DNA from: Bacteroides sp. CAG:709
GTDB taxonomy: Bacteria; Bacteroidota; Bacteroidia; Bacteroidales; UBA932
Direction: 5' to 3'
NCBI GenBank assembly: GCA_000434935.1
Contig: FR882208.1
Location: 178,178-190,986, forward strand
Length of the DNA: 12,809 nt
In this document: positions 6,497 to 12,809 of the stretch, in pieces
How positions within the stretch are numbered: position 1 is the first letter of the stretch
How the letters are laid out: every line of letters begins with the position of its first letter
Made by a program: the position numbers and the translations under genes
Notes under the pieces: generated by a model
The model's database searches: none
Told to the model about the DNA's origin: nothing
Seen by the model: the letters and a program-made list of their open reading frames with translations, nothing else

Positions 6497-8679
6497 GCTT
6501 TTCAGAATTCACGCAGAGAGACTATGAGGTCATAGCCAGAAACTATGCCGAGCTGAAGGAAGCCGCCAGAAAGAGATGTTCCGGCGAGCAGGAGCTTGCC
6601 GTGGTGCAGAAAGCATTCGATTTTGCAAATGAGGCGCACAAGAATGTGCGGCGCAGATCAGGAGAACCGTATATCCTGCACCCTATCGCCGTCGCCAAGA
6701 TTGTGGTCAATGATATCGGCCTGGGTTACAAGTCCATAGCGGCGGCATTGCTGCACGACGTGGTGGAAGACACGGATTACACCGTGGATGATATCAAGCA
6801 TTTGTTCGGGGACAAGATCGCGTCTCTCGTCGACGGTTTGACGAAAATCAAGAACGTGCTCGACAATCAGGACAAGAAGAACAATGATGCCGGCTACACG
6901 GAGAGCCTCCAGGCGGAGAATTTCAAACGTATTCTCCTGACTCTCAATGATGATGTCCGCGTGGTATTGATCAAACTCGCTGACCGTCTGCACAATTGCC
7001 GCACCATCGAATTCATGCCGGAATACAAGCGCGACAAGATTTTGAGCGAGACCATGTTCATTTTCGTTCCGCTGGCGCACCGGCTCGGTCTCTATGAGGT
7101 CAAGTCCGAGATGGAGAACATCTGGCTGCGTTACAAGGAGCCGGATGCCTATAACGACATCAGCGCCAAGATAAACCGCGACATGTCCGACAAGGAAAAG
7201 GGCATTGACGAATTCATAAAACCTATCCGCGAGGCACTGAACAATGCCGGTTTCGATTTCGAAATCAAGAAGCGCGTGAAGACGCCGTACTCCATCTGGC
7301 ACAAGATGGTCACCAAGCAGATTTCCTTCGAGCAGGTCTACGACCTCTATGCAGTAAGGATTGTATTCAATTCCGCGAAGGAAAATGACAAGGAGACTGA
7401 AAGAGACCAATGTTATCACGTATTCTCCATAATCACAGGAATTTACAGATACAAGGCCGACCGCGTACGTGACTGGGTGAAACATCCCAAGAGCAATGGA
7501 TATGAGGCCCTGCATTGTACACTGATGAGCCAGACCGGTATCTGGATTGAGGTGCAGATACGCACCAAGCGTATGGATGACATTGCGGAGAAAGGTATTG
7601 CCGCGCATTGGGCATATAAGCAGGACGGCTATATAAGTGAGAATGACAATGAAATGGACAAGTGGCTGTCCAAGGTGAAGGAAATTCTCGTAAGCCCGGA
7701 CGTCAATGCGCTCGAACTTTTGGATATCATCCATAATGACTTGACTACCACCACTATATTGGTATTCACTCCTAAGGGGGAACAGAAGTCCATCCAGAAT
7801 GGTGCGACAGCGTTGGATTTCGCTTATATGATCCATTCCCAGATAGGCAGCAAGGCGATTGCAGCGAAAGTCAATATGAAGCTGGTCCCGCTTTCTTACG
7901 TACTGAAGACCGGAGACCAGGTGGAAATCATTTCCGCGGAAGACGGACATCCCAAGACGGAATGGCTTGATTTCCTCCAGACAAGACATGCCAAGAACCT
8001 CGTCATGGACTGGTTCAGGCCAAGGCGTACAGAATTCATAGAAATCGGCAGGAAGAAGCTTCAAGATGATCTGAAATATGTCGGTGTTATATATAACAAC
8101 CAGATACTGAAGAAGATAGCAGGTTCGCTGGATCTCAACAATTCTGATGAATTCCTGTTCCGTTATGGCATCGGGTACTTCAAGTTCAACAACATCGCCG
8201 GACTGTTGTCCAACAAGGTAAAGAAAAACGAGGATTATATCATCAATTCCGAGGAGGACGGCCACAAATACGTGATAGCAAGCTGCTGCAAGCCGATTCC
8301 CGGTGATCCTTGCATCGGTTTCCTCTCCCCTGACGGGACAATCACAGTACACAAGAAGAGTTGCAGCGTCGCAGAAAGCCTGGCCACCAAGCATGGTGAC
8401 TGGATTGTGAAGACCGAATGGAAATCTACGTCATGGCAGGCCTTCCCGGTACGGATTTCGCTCAAAGGCATTGACCGCGTAGGATTGCTGAATGACATTA
8501 CGGGTTATATTTCGCTCGCGATGGGCGTAAATATGCGAAGATTGAACCTCAATAATGAGAAAGGTATCTTCGAAGGATATATAGATATGTATGTGCATGA
8601 CAGGGACGTACTGGAAACCATGATGGACAAACTACAGAAAATCAATGGAATACAGAGCGTGATACGCACAGATATGTAG
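6493..8679 (+). CDS. rel: Bifunctional (p)ppGpp synthetase/hydrolase, RelA/SpoT family
   Basis: The 728-residue protein is a full-length RSH enzyme that makes and degrades the stringent-response alarmone (p)ppGpp. The N-terminal HD hydrolase domain keeps the metal and catalytic residues: His63 (I-L-H-P), His88-Asp89 in H-D-V-V-E-D, Asp164 and Asn168 in L-A-D-R-L-H-N. The synthetase domain follows (about 250-376), with Y-S-I-W-H-K-M at 266-272, the metal-binding Asp284 in Y-D-L-Y-A-V-R and Glu353 in E-V-Q-I-R-T. Then come TGS (about 419-480), a helical part, a zinc-finger-like segment with Cys598, Cys599, Cys607 and Cys624 (C-C-K-P-I-P-G-D), and a C-terminal ACT domain (about 652-726). Both catalytic centres look intact, so a bifunctional Rel or SpoT-type enzyme is predicted; Bacteroidetes often carry a second long RSH, so relA versus spoT naming is uncertain. 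The start codon overlaps the upstream stop by 4 bases. Confidence 0.96.
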   Translation: MSFSEFTQRDYEVIARNYAELKEAARKRCSGEQELAVVQKAFDFANEAHKNVRRRSGEPYILHPIAVAKIVVNDIGLGYKSIAAALLHDVVEDTDYTVDDIKHLFGDKIASLVDGLTKIKNVLDNQDKKNNDAGYTESLQAENFKRILLTLNDDVRVVLIKLADRLHNCRTIEFMPEYKRDKILSETMFIFVPLAHRLGLYEVKSEMENIWLRYKEPDAYNDISAKINRDMSDKEKGIDEFIKPIREALNNAGFDFEIKKRVKTPYSIWHKMVTKQISFEQVYDLYAVRIVFNSAKENDKETERDQCYHVFSIITGIYRYKADRVRDWVKHPKSNGYEALHCTLMSQTGIWIEVQIRTKRMDDIAEKGIAAHWAYKQDGYISENDNEMDKWLSKVKEILVSPDVNALELLDIIHNDLTTTTILVFTPKGEQKSIQNGATALDFAYMIHSQIGSKAIAAKVNMKLVPLSYVLKTGDQVEIISAEDGHPKTEWLDFLQTRHAKNLVMDWFRPRRTEFIEIGRKKLQDDLKYVGVIYNNQILKKIAGSLDLNNSDEFLFRYGIGYFKFNNIAGLLSNKVKKNEDYIINSEEDGHKYVIASCCKPIPGDPCIGFLSPDGTITVHKKSCSVAESLATKHGDWIVKTEWKSTSWQAFPVRISLKGIDRVGLLNDITGYISLAMGVNMRRLNLNNEKGIFEGYIDMYVHDRDVLETMMDKLQKINGIQSVIRTDM

Positions 8680-8685
8680 AAACAG

Positions 8686-10485
8686 ATGAAAGGATATATA
8701 GAAAAACTGATTCCGGCTGTTCCGGTGGCGCTTGTCCTGGGGGCAATGATGTTCTCCCATTCATGTGCCAATACGACTACACCGCCGAGCGGAGGTGACA
8801 AGGACACGATTCCTCCTGTCATCACCAATATTTCACCGTTGCCTGGAACTGTCAATGTTCCTGTGCATAACACGCAGATAGTCATTACTTTCAATGAATA
8901 TGTCACGGTCAAGGATGCGAAGGGCATATTCCTCTCGCCTCCTCTGGAAAAATCTCCGAAATATAAGATCAGAGGCAAATCCCTGGTCGTGTATTTCGAG
9001 TCTGACCTGGAACCGAATACGACGTATACGCTGGATTTGACGAACGCTATTGCTGACAACAATGAAGGCAACATGTATCCGGGTTATACGCTTGCATTCT
9101 CTACCGGACAAGTCATTGATTCCATGGCTATTACGGGTGTTGTACGGGATTGCGGCACATTGATGCCGATAAAGGGTGCGACCGTCATGCTTTATAAGGA
9201 CCTGGCGGATTCGGCAATCCTGAAGCACAGGCCGGATGCTGCCGTGAAAACTGATGACTGGGGTTTCTTCTCGATACGCAACATTGCGGACACATTGTAC
9301 CGTCTTTATGCCGTCAAAGATGAAAGTTCCAACAATGTATATGATCCTGACAATGACCTTATTGCGTTCTGTGACAGTGTGATACGTCCTGCAATCGTGG
9401 TGTCTGACGACCTTCCGGAATTGAAGAAATACGATATGAAGGACACTCTGCACTGCATGGAAAGAAAGGCGGAGCATGAGCTGGTATTGTTCCGTGAACG
9501 GCCCAGCAAACAGATGATTGTGAACAAGGTACGCACAAAGCCGCGTTCAGCATACATCACTTTCATGGCGCCTGATGCAATGATTGATTCCATGTGGGTG
9601 CGCGGATTTCCGGCAAACCGCCTGATTACCCAGTTCAATATAGAGCGCGACAGTCTGGAAATCTGGATCAATGACAGGAGACGTCAGCCTGACACCCTGC
9701 ATCTTTTCGTGGACTACATGAAGACGGACACCTCGGGTGTGCTGAAACCGTTCATCGAACATGTCAAATTGGTGCAGGAAAAGACAGGTGGCAAATCCAA
9801 GAGTTCCAGAAGGGATATCAAGCATGAGGACACGACTTGCGTAATGACGGTCAAGGCGGAACCGGAAACTATTGAGCAGTATGGTTTCGGAATCGAGTTC
9901 GCCTTCCCCATCATATATGAGAACTTCGATTCGCTGACATTGACTTCAATCAATCCGAAACAGCAGGAGTCGAAAATGAAGTTTTCGGTTTCCAGGGACA
10001 CATTGAACCTCAGGAAATATGTGTTGAAGCCTGAGGGAAAACTTATGTCAGGTTATGAGTACAAACTCAAGGTCCCTCATCGTAAGTTCCGAGATATCAA
10101 CGGGTTCTACAATGACAGTACGGAGGTGAAGGTTTCTTTGCCGAAGGATGACAAACTCAGCACGTTGTTCCTTGACATGGTGGGCGTGCATCATAAATAT
10201 ATTGTCGACCTGCTGAATGAAAAGCGTGACAAGGTGATGCGCAGCTATATAATAGAGAATGATACCAAGCTTCTGTTCCCGTACTTGAAATCCGGAAAAT
10301 ATTCTGTGAGAATAACCGAGGACATCAACAAGAACGGCATTGTGGATACGGGTAACTTGCTGGAACACAGGCAGCCGGAGAAGGTAATCTTCTATAAGTT
10401 GCGTGACGGTTCCGAGGTGCTGACCGTAAAGGAATCCACGGAGATGGAGCAGAGGATTGATATCGGAAAATTGTTCGCGAAGTAA
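8686..10485 (+). CDS. Ig-like (SbsA-type) domain lipoprotein
   Basis: The 599-residue protein starts with a positively charged, hydrophobic signal and a lipobox-like F-S-H-S-C with lipidated Cys27 predicted. The residues after Cys27 (A-N-T-T-T-P-P-S-G-G) are not acidic, so the Bacteroidetes surface-export signal seems absent and a periplasm-facing anchor is more likely. Domains: an SbsA-like Ig domain (Big_5, about 42-140, with D-T-I-P-P-V and I-V-I-T-F-N-E) and a prealbumin-like or carboxypeptidase-regulatory-like beta domain (about 148-235, I-T-G-V-V-R-D). A long middle portion I do not recognise follows, then a second beta module near 535-565. Two calcium-loop-like segments, at 212-225 and 546-559, align with each other. 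The function is unknown; structural or envelope roles fit. The gene starts 6 bases after rel and ends 2 bases before the next gene, so the three should share an mRNA. Confidence 0.85.
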   Translation: MKGYIEKLIPAVPVALVLGAMMFSHSCANTTTPPSGGDKDTIPPVITNISPLPGTVNVPVHNTQIVITFNEYVTVKDAKGIFLSPPLEKSPKYKIRGKSLVVYFESDLEPNTTYTLDLTNAIADNNEGNMYPGYTLAFSTGQVIDSMAITGVVRDCGTLMPIKGATVMLYKDLADSAILKHRPDAAVKTDDWGFFSIRNIADTLYRLYAVKDESSNNVYDPDNDLIAFCDSVIRPAIVVSDDLPELKKYDMKDTLHCMERKAEHELVLFRERPSKQMIVNKVRTKPRSAYITFMAPDAMIDSMWVRGFPANRLITQFNIERDSLEIWINDRRRQPDTLHLFVDYMKTDTSGVLKPFIEHVKLVQEKTGGKSKSSRRDIKHEDTTCVMTVKAEPETIEQYGFGIEFAFPIIYENFDSLTLTSINPKQQESKMKFSVSRDTLNLRKYVLKPEGKLMSGYEYKLKVPHRKFRDINGFYNDSTEVKVSLPKDDKLSTLFLDMVGVHHKYIVDLLNEKRDKVMRSYIIENDTKLLFPYLKSGKYSVRITEDINKNGIVDTGNLLEHRQPEKVIFYKLRDGSEVLTVKESTEMEQRIDIGKLFAK

Positions 10486-10487
10486 AG

Positions 10488-11405
10488 ATGAAGAAGTTTA
10501 TAACAATAGCATTCGTGGCCCTGTTTTCCGGCACGATATCGGCACAGACACTTATCAGGGATTCTGTCAGAGTGGATATGCCGGACACCGTGTCGAGAGT
10601 GCTGCCTTTAAAAGACAGTTCCTTTACCATTACCCGGGATTTTGAATATTCGGACGAGTTCCTGGATACCGTAAAGATACGCAAGAAGCTGATTATCAAT
10701 GACTATTCCATGATTGGCGTGCAATATGGAGTGGCATTGAGCCAGGTCATGTTCAATCCGACCAAGAAGCAGGGGATGCTGATGAATCCTGTCAATGTCG
10801 GTGTCATCTATACCCGTTACGGCAAGATGTTCGGCTATATGCCGTACTTCGGTTTCCAGACCGGTATCTTCTATGGTCAAAACGGATACAAGTTCAAGAT
10901 TGACAAGGAGACAGGTGATTATTCAGAGAATGTGGACGGCGCGACCCAGGCACGTTATACTTTCATTGAGGTACCGCTCCTGGCCCATATGCACATGGAC
11001 GTATGGCATCTGAAATTCATTGTCAATGCCGGTTTGTTCGGCGGCTACAGGATGAGCGTGCAGCGTGAGGGAAAGATTGAGGACAAGTATCGTACGGAGT
11101 TCTATGATTACGACAAGCGTTTCGAATACGGCATCAAGGCGGGCGTGGGTTTCGGTTTTTTCTTCGATCCGGTGGAGTTGCATTTCCAGGCAATGTACAG
11201 GTATACGCTTGGCAGCCTTTACAAGCCTGACTACAAAAGTGAATATTATTACAGGTTTGCATACCCTTCGGACATCATCATTTCCGCAGGTTTGCATTTC
11301 CAGTTGACGCGCAGGACAGGAAAGACCAGAAAAATGCTGAAGAAAGAAGCAAAGGGGCTAATATATGAGACAAGAAATGAAGACATTGACAGCAACAGCA
11401 GGTAA
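10488..11405 (+). CDS. Outer-membrane beta-barrel protein (PorT-like porin family)
   Basis: The 305-residue protein has a classical signal peptide (M-K-K-F-I-T-I-A-F-V-A-L-F) with likely cleavage after A19 in S-A-Q. A short periplasmic-looking N-terminal part follows (about 20-72). Then come repeated alternating aromatic/glycine strands typical of the outer-membrane beta-barrel family found throughout Bacteroidetes (OMP_b-brl_2-like): I-G-V-Q-Y-G-V-A-L-S, F-G-F-Q-T-G-I-F-Y-G, A-G-L-F-G-G-Y-R, G-I-K-A-G-V-G-F-G-F-F and I-I-I-S-A-G-L-H-F. After the last strand (ending near residue 283) there is a basic tail (R-R-T-G-K-T-R-K) of about 22 residues that would face the periplasm. Its substrate or partner is unknown. 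It starts 2 bases after the lipoprotein gene, and the two may work as an envelope pair. Its last 41 bases overlap the ispG start. Confidence 0.85.
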   Translation: MKKFITIAFVALFSGTISAQTLIRDSVRVDMPDTVSRVLPLKDSSFTITRDFEYSDEFLDTVKIRKKLIINDYSMIGVQYGVALSQVMFNPTKKQGMLMNPVNVGVIYTRYGKMFGYMPYFGFQTGIFYGQNGYKFKIDKETGDYSENVDGATQARYTFIEVPLLAHMHMDVWHLKFIVNAGLFGGYRMSVQREGKIEDKYRTEFYDYDKRFEYGIKAGVGFGFFFDPVELHFQAMYRYTLGSLYKPDYKSEYYYRFAYPSDIIISAGLHFQLTRRTGKTRKMLKKEAKGLIYETRNEDIDSNSR

Positions 11406-12720
11406 TGTGCATATCGGATCGGATTATCCGATAGCAGTCCAGACCATGTGCAATACTCATACTTACGATGAGGATGCGACAGTGGCGCAATGCAAACGTA
11501 TGTATGAGGCGGGCGCGGATATCGTCCGTATCACGGTTCCAGGTCTTCCGGATGTGCAGCATGCCAAGGCTATCCATGACAAATTGCGCGCAGAAGGAAT
11601 TGATACTCCGATAGTTGCCGACATTCATTTTTCTTCGGAGACGGCCATTGCCGTGGCTCCTTTCGTGGAAAAAGTACGTATCAATCCGGGAAACTTCAGC
11701 AAGGATTTCGACGAGGCTTCCCGCCAGCTTGCCAGGCTTGTAGCAGTATGTAAGGAACATGGCACAGCTATCCGTATCGGATTGAATCATGGCTCGCTGG
11801 GTGAGCGCATAACGAATCTTTATGGCAATACTCCTGAAGCGATGGCCGAGGCTGCAATGGAGTGGCTCCGTCTGTGCGTGAAAAACGACTTTTACAACGT
11901 AGTCGTGTCGCTGAAATCAAGTAACACTTATGTTATGGTGGAAGCTTACCGCTTGCTGGCCAAGAAGATGCAGGAAGAAGGCGTTGTGTTCCCTCTTCAT
12001 GTCGGCGTTACGGAGGCCGGAAACGGAGACTCAGGCCGAATCAAATCTTGTGTAGGAATTTCCGCCCTTCTTTCGGAAGGTTTGGGCAATACCATACGCG
12101 TTTCACTGACGGAGGACCCTGTCAATGAGATTCCTGTAGGACGTTATCTCGCATTGCGCTACGAGGGTAAACTTAATTCCACGATGACTTCCGTAAAGAT
12201 TGAAGGCCGCAGAGCCGAGGCGGTGTATGACTCCCCTTCTCGTGAACGTCTGCTCCTGGATTTCTCTTGTGACTTCGGCAAGCGTCTGCTTGACAAGGAA
12301 ATTGACGAGGTGCACATTTCCGGCGTATATCACGACGAGAATGGAGCCGCTGTCTCAATATCGGAATCCGGTCTTGGAAAGTATCTTGAGGATGAACTTC
12401 TTCAGGCATCCCGCAGACGTTTCTACAAACCTGAGTATATTGCTTGTCCTGGATGTGGCAGGACAATGTACAATCTCCAGGCTGCTTTCGAACAGGTCAA
12501 GCAGCGGACTGCCCATCTGAAGGATGTTGTCATCGCAGTAATGGGGTGCATAGTGAACGGGCCAGGTGAAATGGCTGATGCTGACTGGGGTTATGTAGGT
12601 GAAGGCAACGGAAAGGTGTCCATTTATCACAAAAAAGAGCCGGTGTTGCGTCATGTCCCTGAAAACGAAGCCGTTGACAAGTTGGTTTCGCTCATTGAGA
12701 ATGACATGAATACAAAATAA
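11365..12720 (+). CDS. ispG: 4-hydroxy-3-methylbut-2-enyl diphosphate synthase IspG (GcpE), short Bacteroidetes type
   Basis: IspG reductively converts methylerythritol cyclodiphosphate to HMBPP, the penultimate step of the MEP isoprenoid pathway. The TIM-barrel part is clear (P-I-A-V-Q-T-M at 22-28, A-D-I-V-R-I-T-V-P at 51-59, V-A-D-I-H-F at 84-89, V-R-I-N-P-G-N at 104-110, G-V-T-E-A-G at 214-219). So is the C-terminal iron-sulfur domain, with cluster ligands Cys361, Cys364 and Cys395 and catalytic Glu402 in N-G-P-G-E-M-A-D-A-D. At 451 residues it is longer than the two-domain bacterial form (about 370) but much shorter than the usual Bacteroidetes/plant form with an inserted A* domain (about 600 or more). 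Only about 100 residues (roughly 262-357) separate barrel and cluster domain. The ATG at 11365 follows AAAGGGG at a good distance; Met5 at 11377 is an alternative start. Either way the gene overlaps its upstream neighbour. Confidence 0.95.
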   Translation: MRQEMKTLTATAGNVHIGSDYPIAVQTMCNTHTYDEDATVAQCKRMYEAGADIVRITVPGLPDVQHAKAIHDKLRAEGIDTPIVADIHFSSETAIAVAPFVEKVRINPGNFSKDFDEASRQLARLVAVCKEHGTAIRIGLNHGSLGERITNLYGNTPEAMAEAAMEWLRLCVKNDFYNVVVSLKSSNTYVMVEAYRLLAKKMQEEGVVFPLHVGVTEAGNGDSGRIKSCVGISALLSEGLGNTIRVSLTEDPVNEIPVGRYLALRYEGKLNSTMTSVKIEGRRAEAVYDSPSRERLLLDFSCDFGKRLLDKEIDEVHISGVYHDENGAAVSISESGLGKYLEDELLQASRRRFYKPEYIACPGCGRTMYNLQAAFEQVKQRTAHLKDVVIAVMGCIVNGPGEMADADWGYVGEGNGKVSIYHKKEPVLRHVPENEAVDKLVSLIENDMNTK

Positions 12721-12758
12721 CATTAAATCATTCCGTTACTGCCCTGTCGGTTCGGAGT

Positions 12759-12807
12759 CACTGCTGGGCGGCATTGGCTCCCGAAAAGGGAGGGGACCCA
12801 CGCAGTG
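12759..12807 (+). other. GC-rich nested stem-loop downstream of ispG, possibly truncated by the window edge
   Basis: The noncoding tail after ispG changes from A/T-rich (12721-12730) to GC-rich. The arm CACTGC-TGGG (12759-12768) pairs with CCCA-C-GCAGTG (12797-12807) to give ten base pairs with one bulged C. Enclosed is a second hairpin, CTCCC (12778-12782) with GGGAG (12788-12792) around a GAAAA loop. No T run appears before the window ends, so I cannot tell whether it is a terminator, an intergenic repeat unit or a structured RNA. Confidence 0.5.
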
Positions 12808-12809
12808 GG

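Noticed and set aside
6658..8394. A 578-codon open frame on the minus strand opposite rel
   Set aside because: It lies entirely within a confidently identified RSH gene, shows no domain I recognise, and has the low-complexity Ile/Val/Leu-rich look of a codon-phase shadow.
8764..8793. Surface lipoprotein export signal after Cys27 of the lipoprotein
   Set aside because: The residues following the cysteine are A-N-T-T-T-P-P-S-G-G, without the acidic cluster that defines the Bacteroidetes export signal.
12721..12809. Short minus-strand reading frame through the tail after ispG
   Set aside because: A frame open to the window edge exists, but it is under 30 codons, ends within the structured GC-rich element and has no family resemblance; it is better treated as noncoding until the neighbouring sequence is seen.

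Overview
The window looks like a chromosomal segment from a member of the Bacteroidota, probably order Bacteroidales. The grounds are: both recognisable promoters carry the Bacteroidetes -7 box (TAnnTTTG); start codons mostly follow A/T-rich leaders rather than strong Shine-Dalgarno sites; an SbsA-type Ig-like lipoprotein with a C-A-N after the lipobox and a PorT-like outer-membrane barrel are present; and IspG is of the Bacteroidetes/plant-like kind. I cannot name the genus. Nearly all of the window is coding, and the two internal intergenic gaps are both under 150 bases.

Left part (1-3297), central carbon metabolism. The 3' end of a plus-strand gene for a large PEP/pyruvate-binding (PEP synthase-like) protein runs tail to tail into a minus-strand cytoplasmic GH13 alpha-amylase-family gene, and their stop codons overlap by 20 bases. 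Behind it on the minus strand is a phosphofructokinase whose active-site motifs (GGDD, PKTIDND) are those of pyrophosphate-dependent enzymes. A clear rho-independent terminator separates the phosphofructokinase gene from the GH13 gene. Together these genes suggest alpha-glucan breakdown feeding a PPi-linked, reversible glycolysis, with PEP/pyruvate interconversion nearby.

Right part (3439-12720), one long plus-strand gene run. It starts from a divergent promoter region shared with the phosphofructokinase gene. The order is ligA (NAD-dependent DNA ligase), a YihY/BrkB-family membrane protein, a bifunctional Rel/SpoT (p)ppGpp synthetase/hydrolase, an Ig-like-domain lipoprotein, an outer-membrane beta-barrel protein, and ispG (isoprenoid MEP pathway). 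Spacings after ligA are 28 bases, a 4-base overlap, 6 bases, 2 bases and a 41-base overlap, so co-transcription is likely. The run joins DNA sealing, stringent response, envelope proteins and isoprenoid supply.

End (12721-12809). After ispG comes a GC-rich tail that folds on paper into a long bulged stem enclosing a second hairpin. It is cut by the window edge and could be a terminator, an intergenic repeat or a small RNA.

Most of this is housekeeping. I found no mobile element, CRISPR array, tRNA or rRNA, and no obvious new defence or biosynthetic system. The points most worth a second look are the unusually short IspG, the structured tail after it, the duplicated calcium-loop-like motif in the lipoprotein, and the lipoprotein/barrel pair inside the rel-ispG run.
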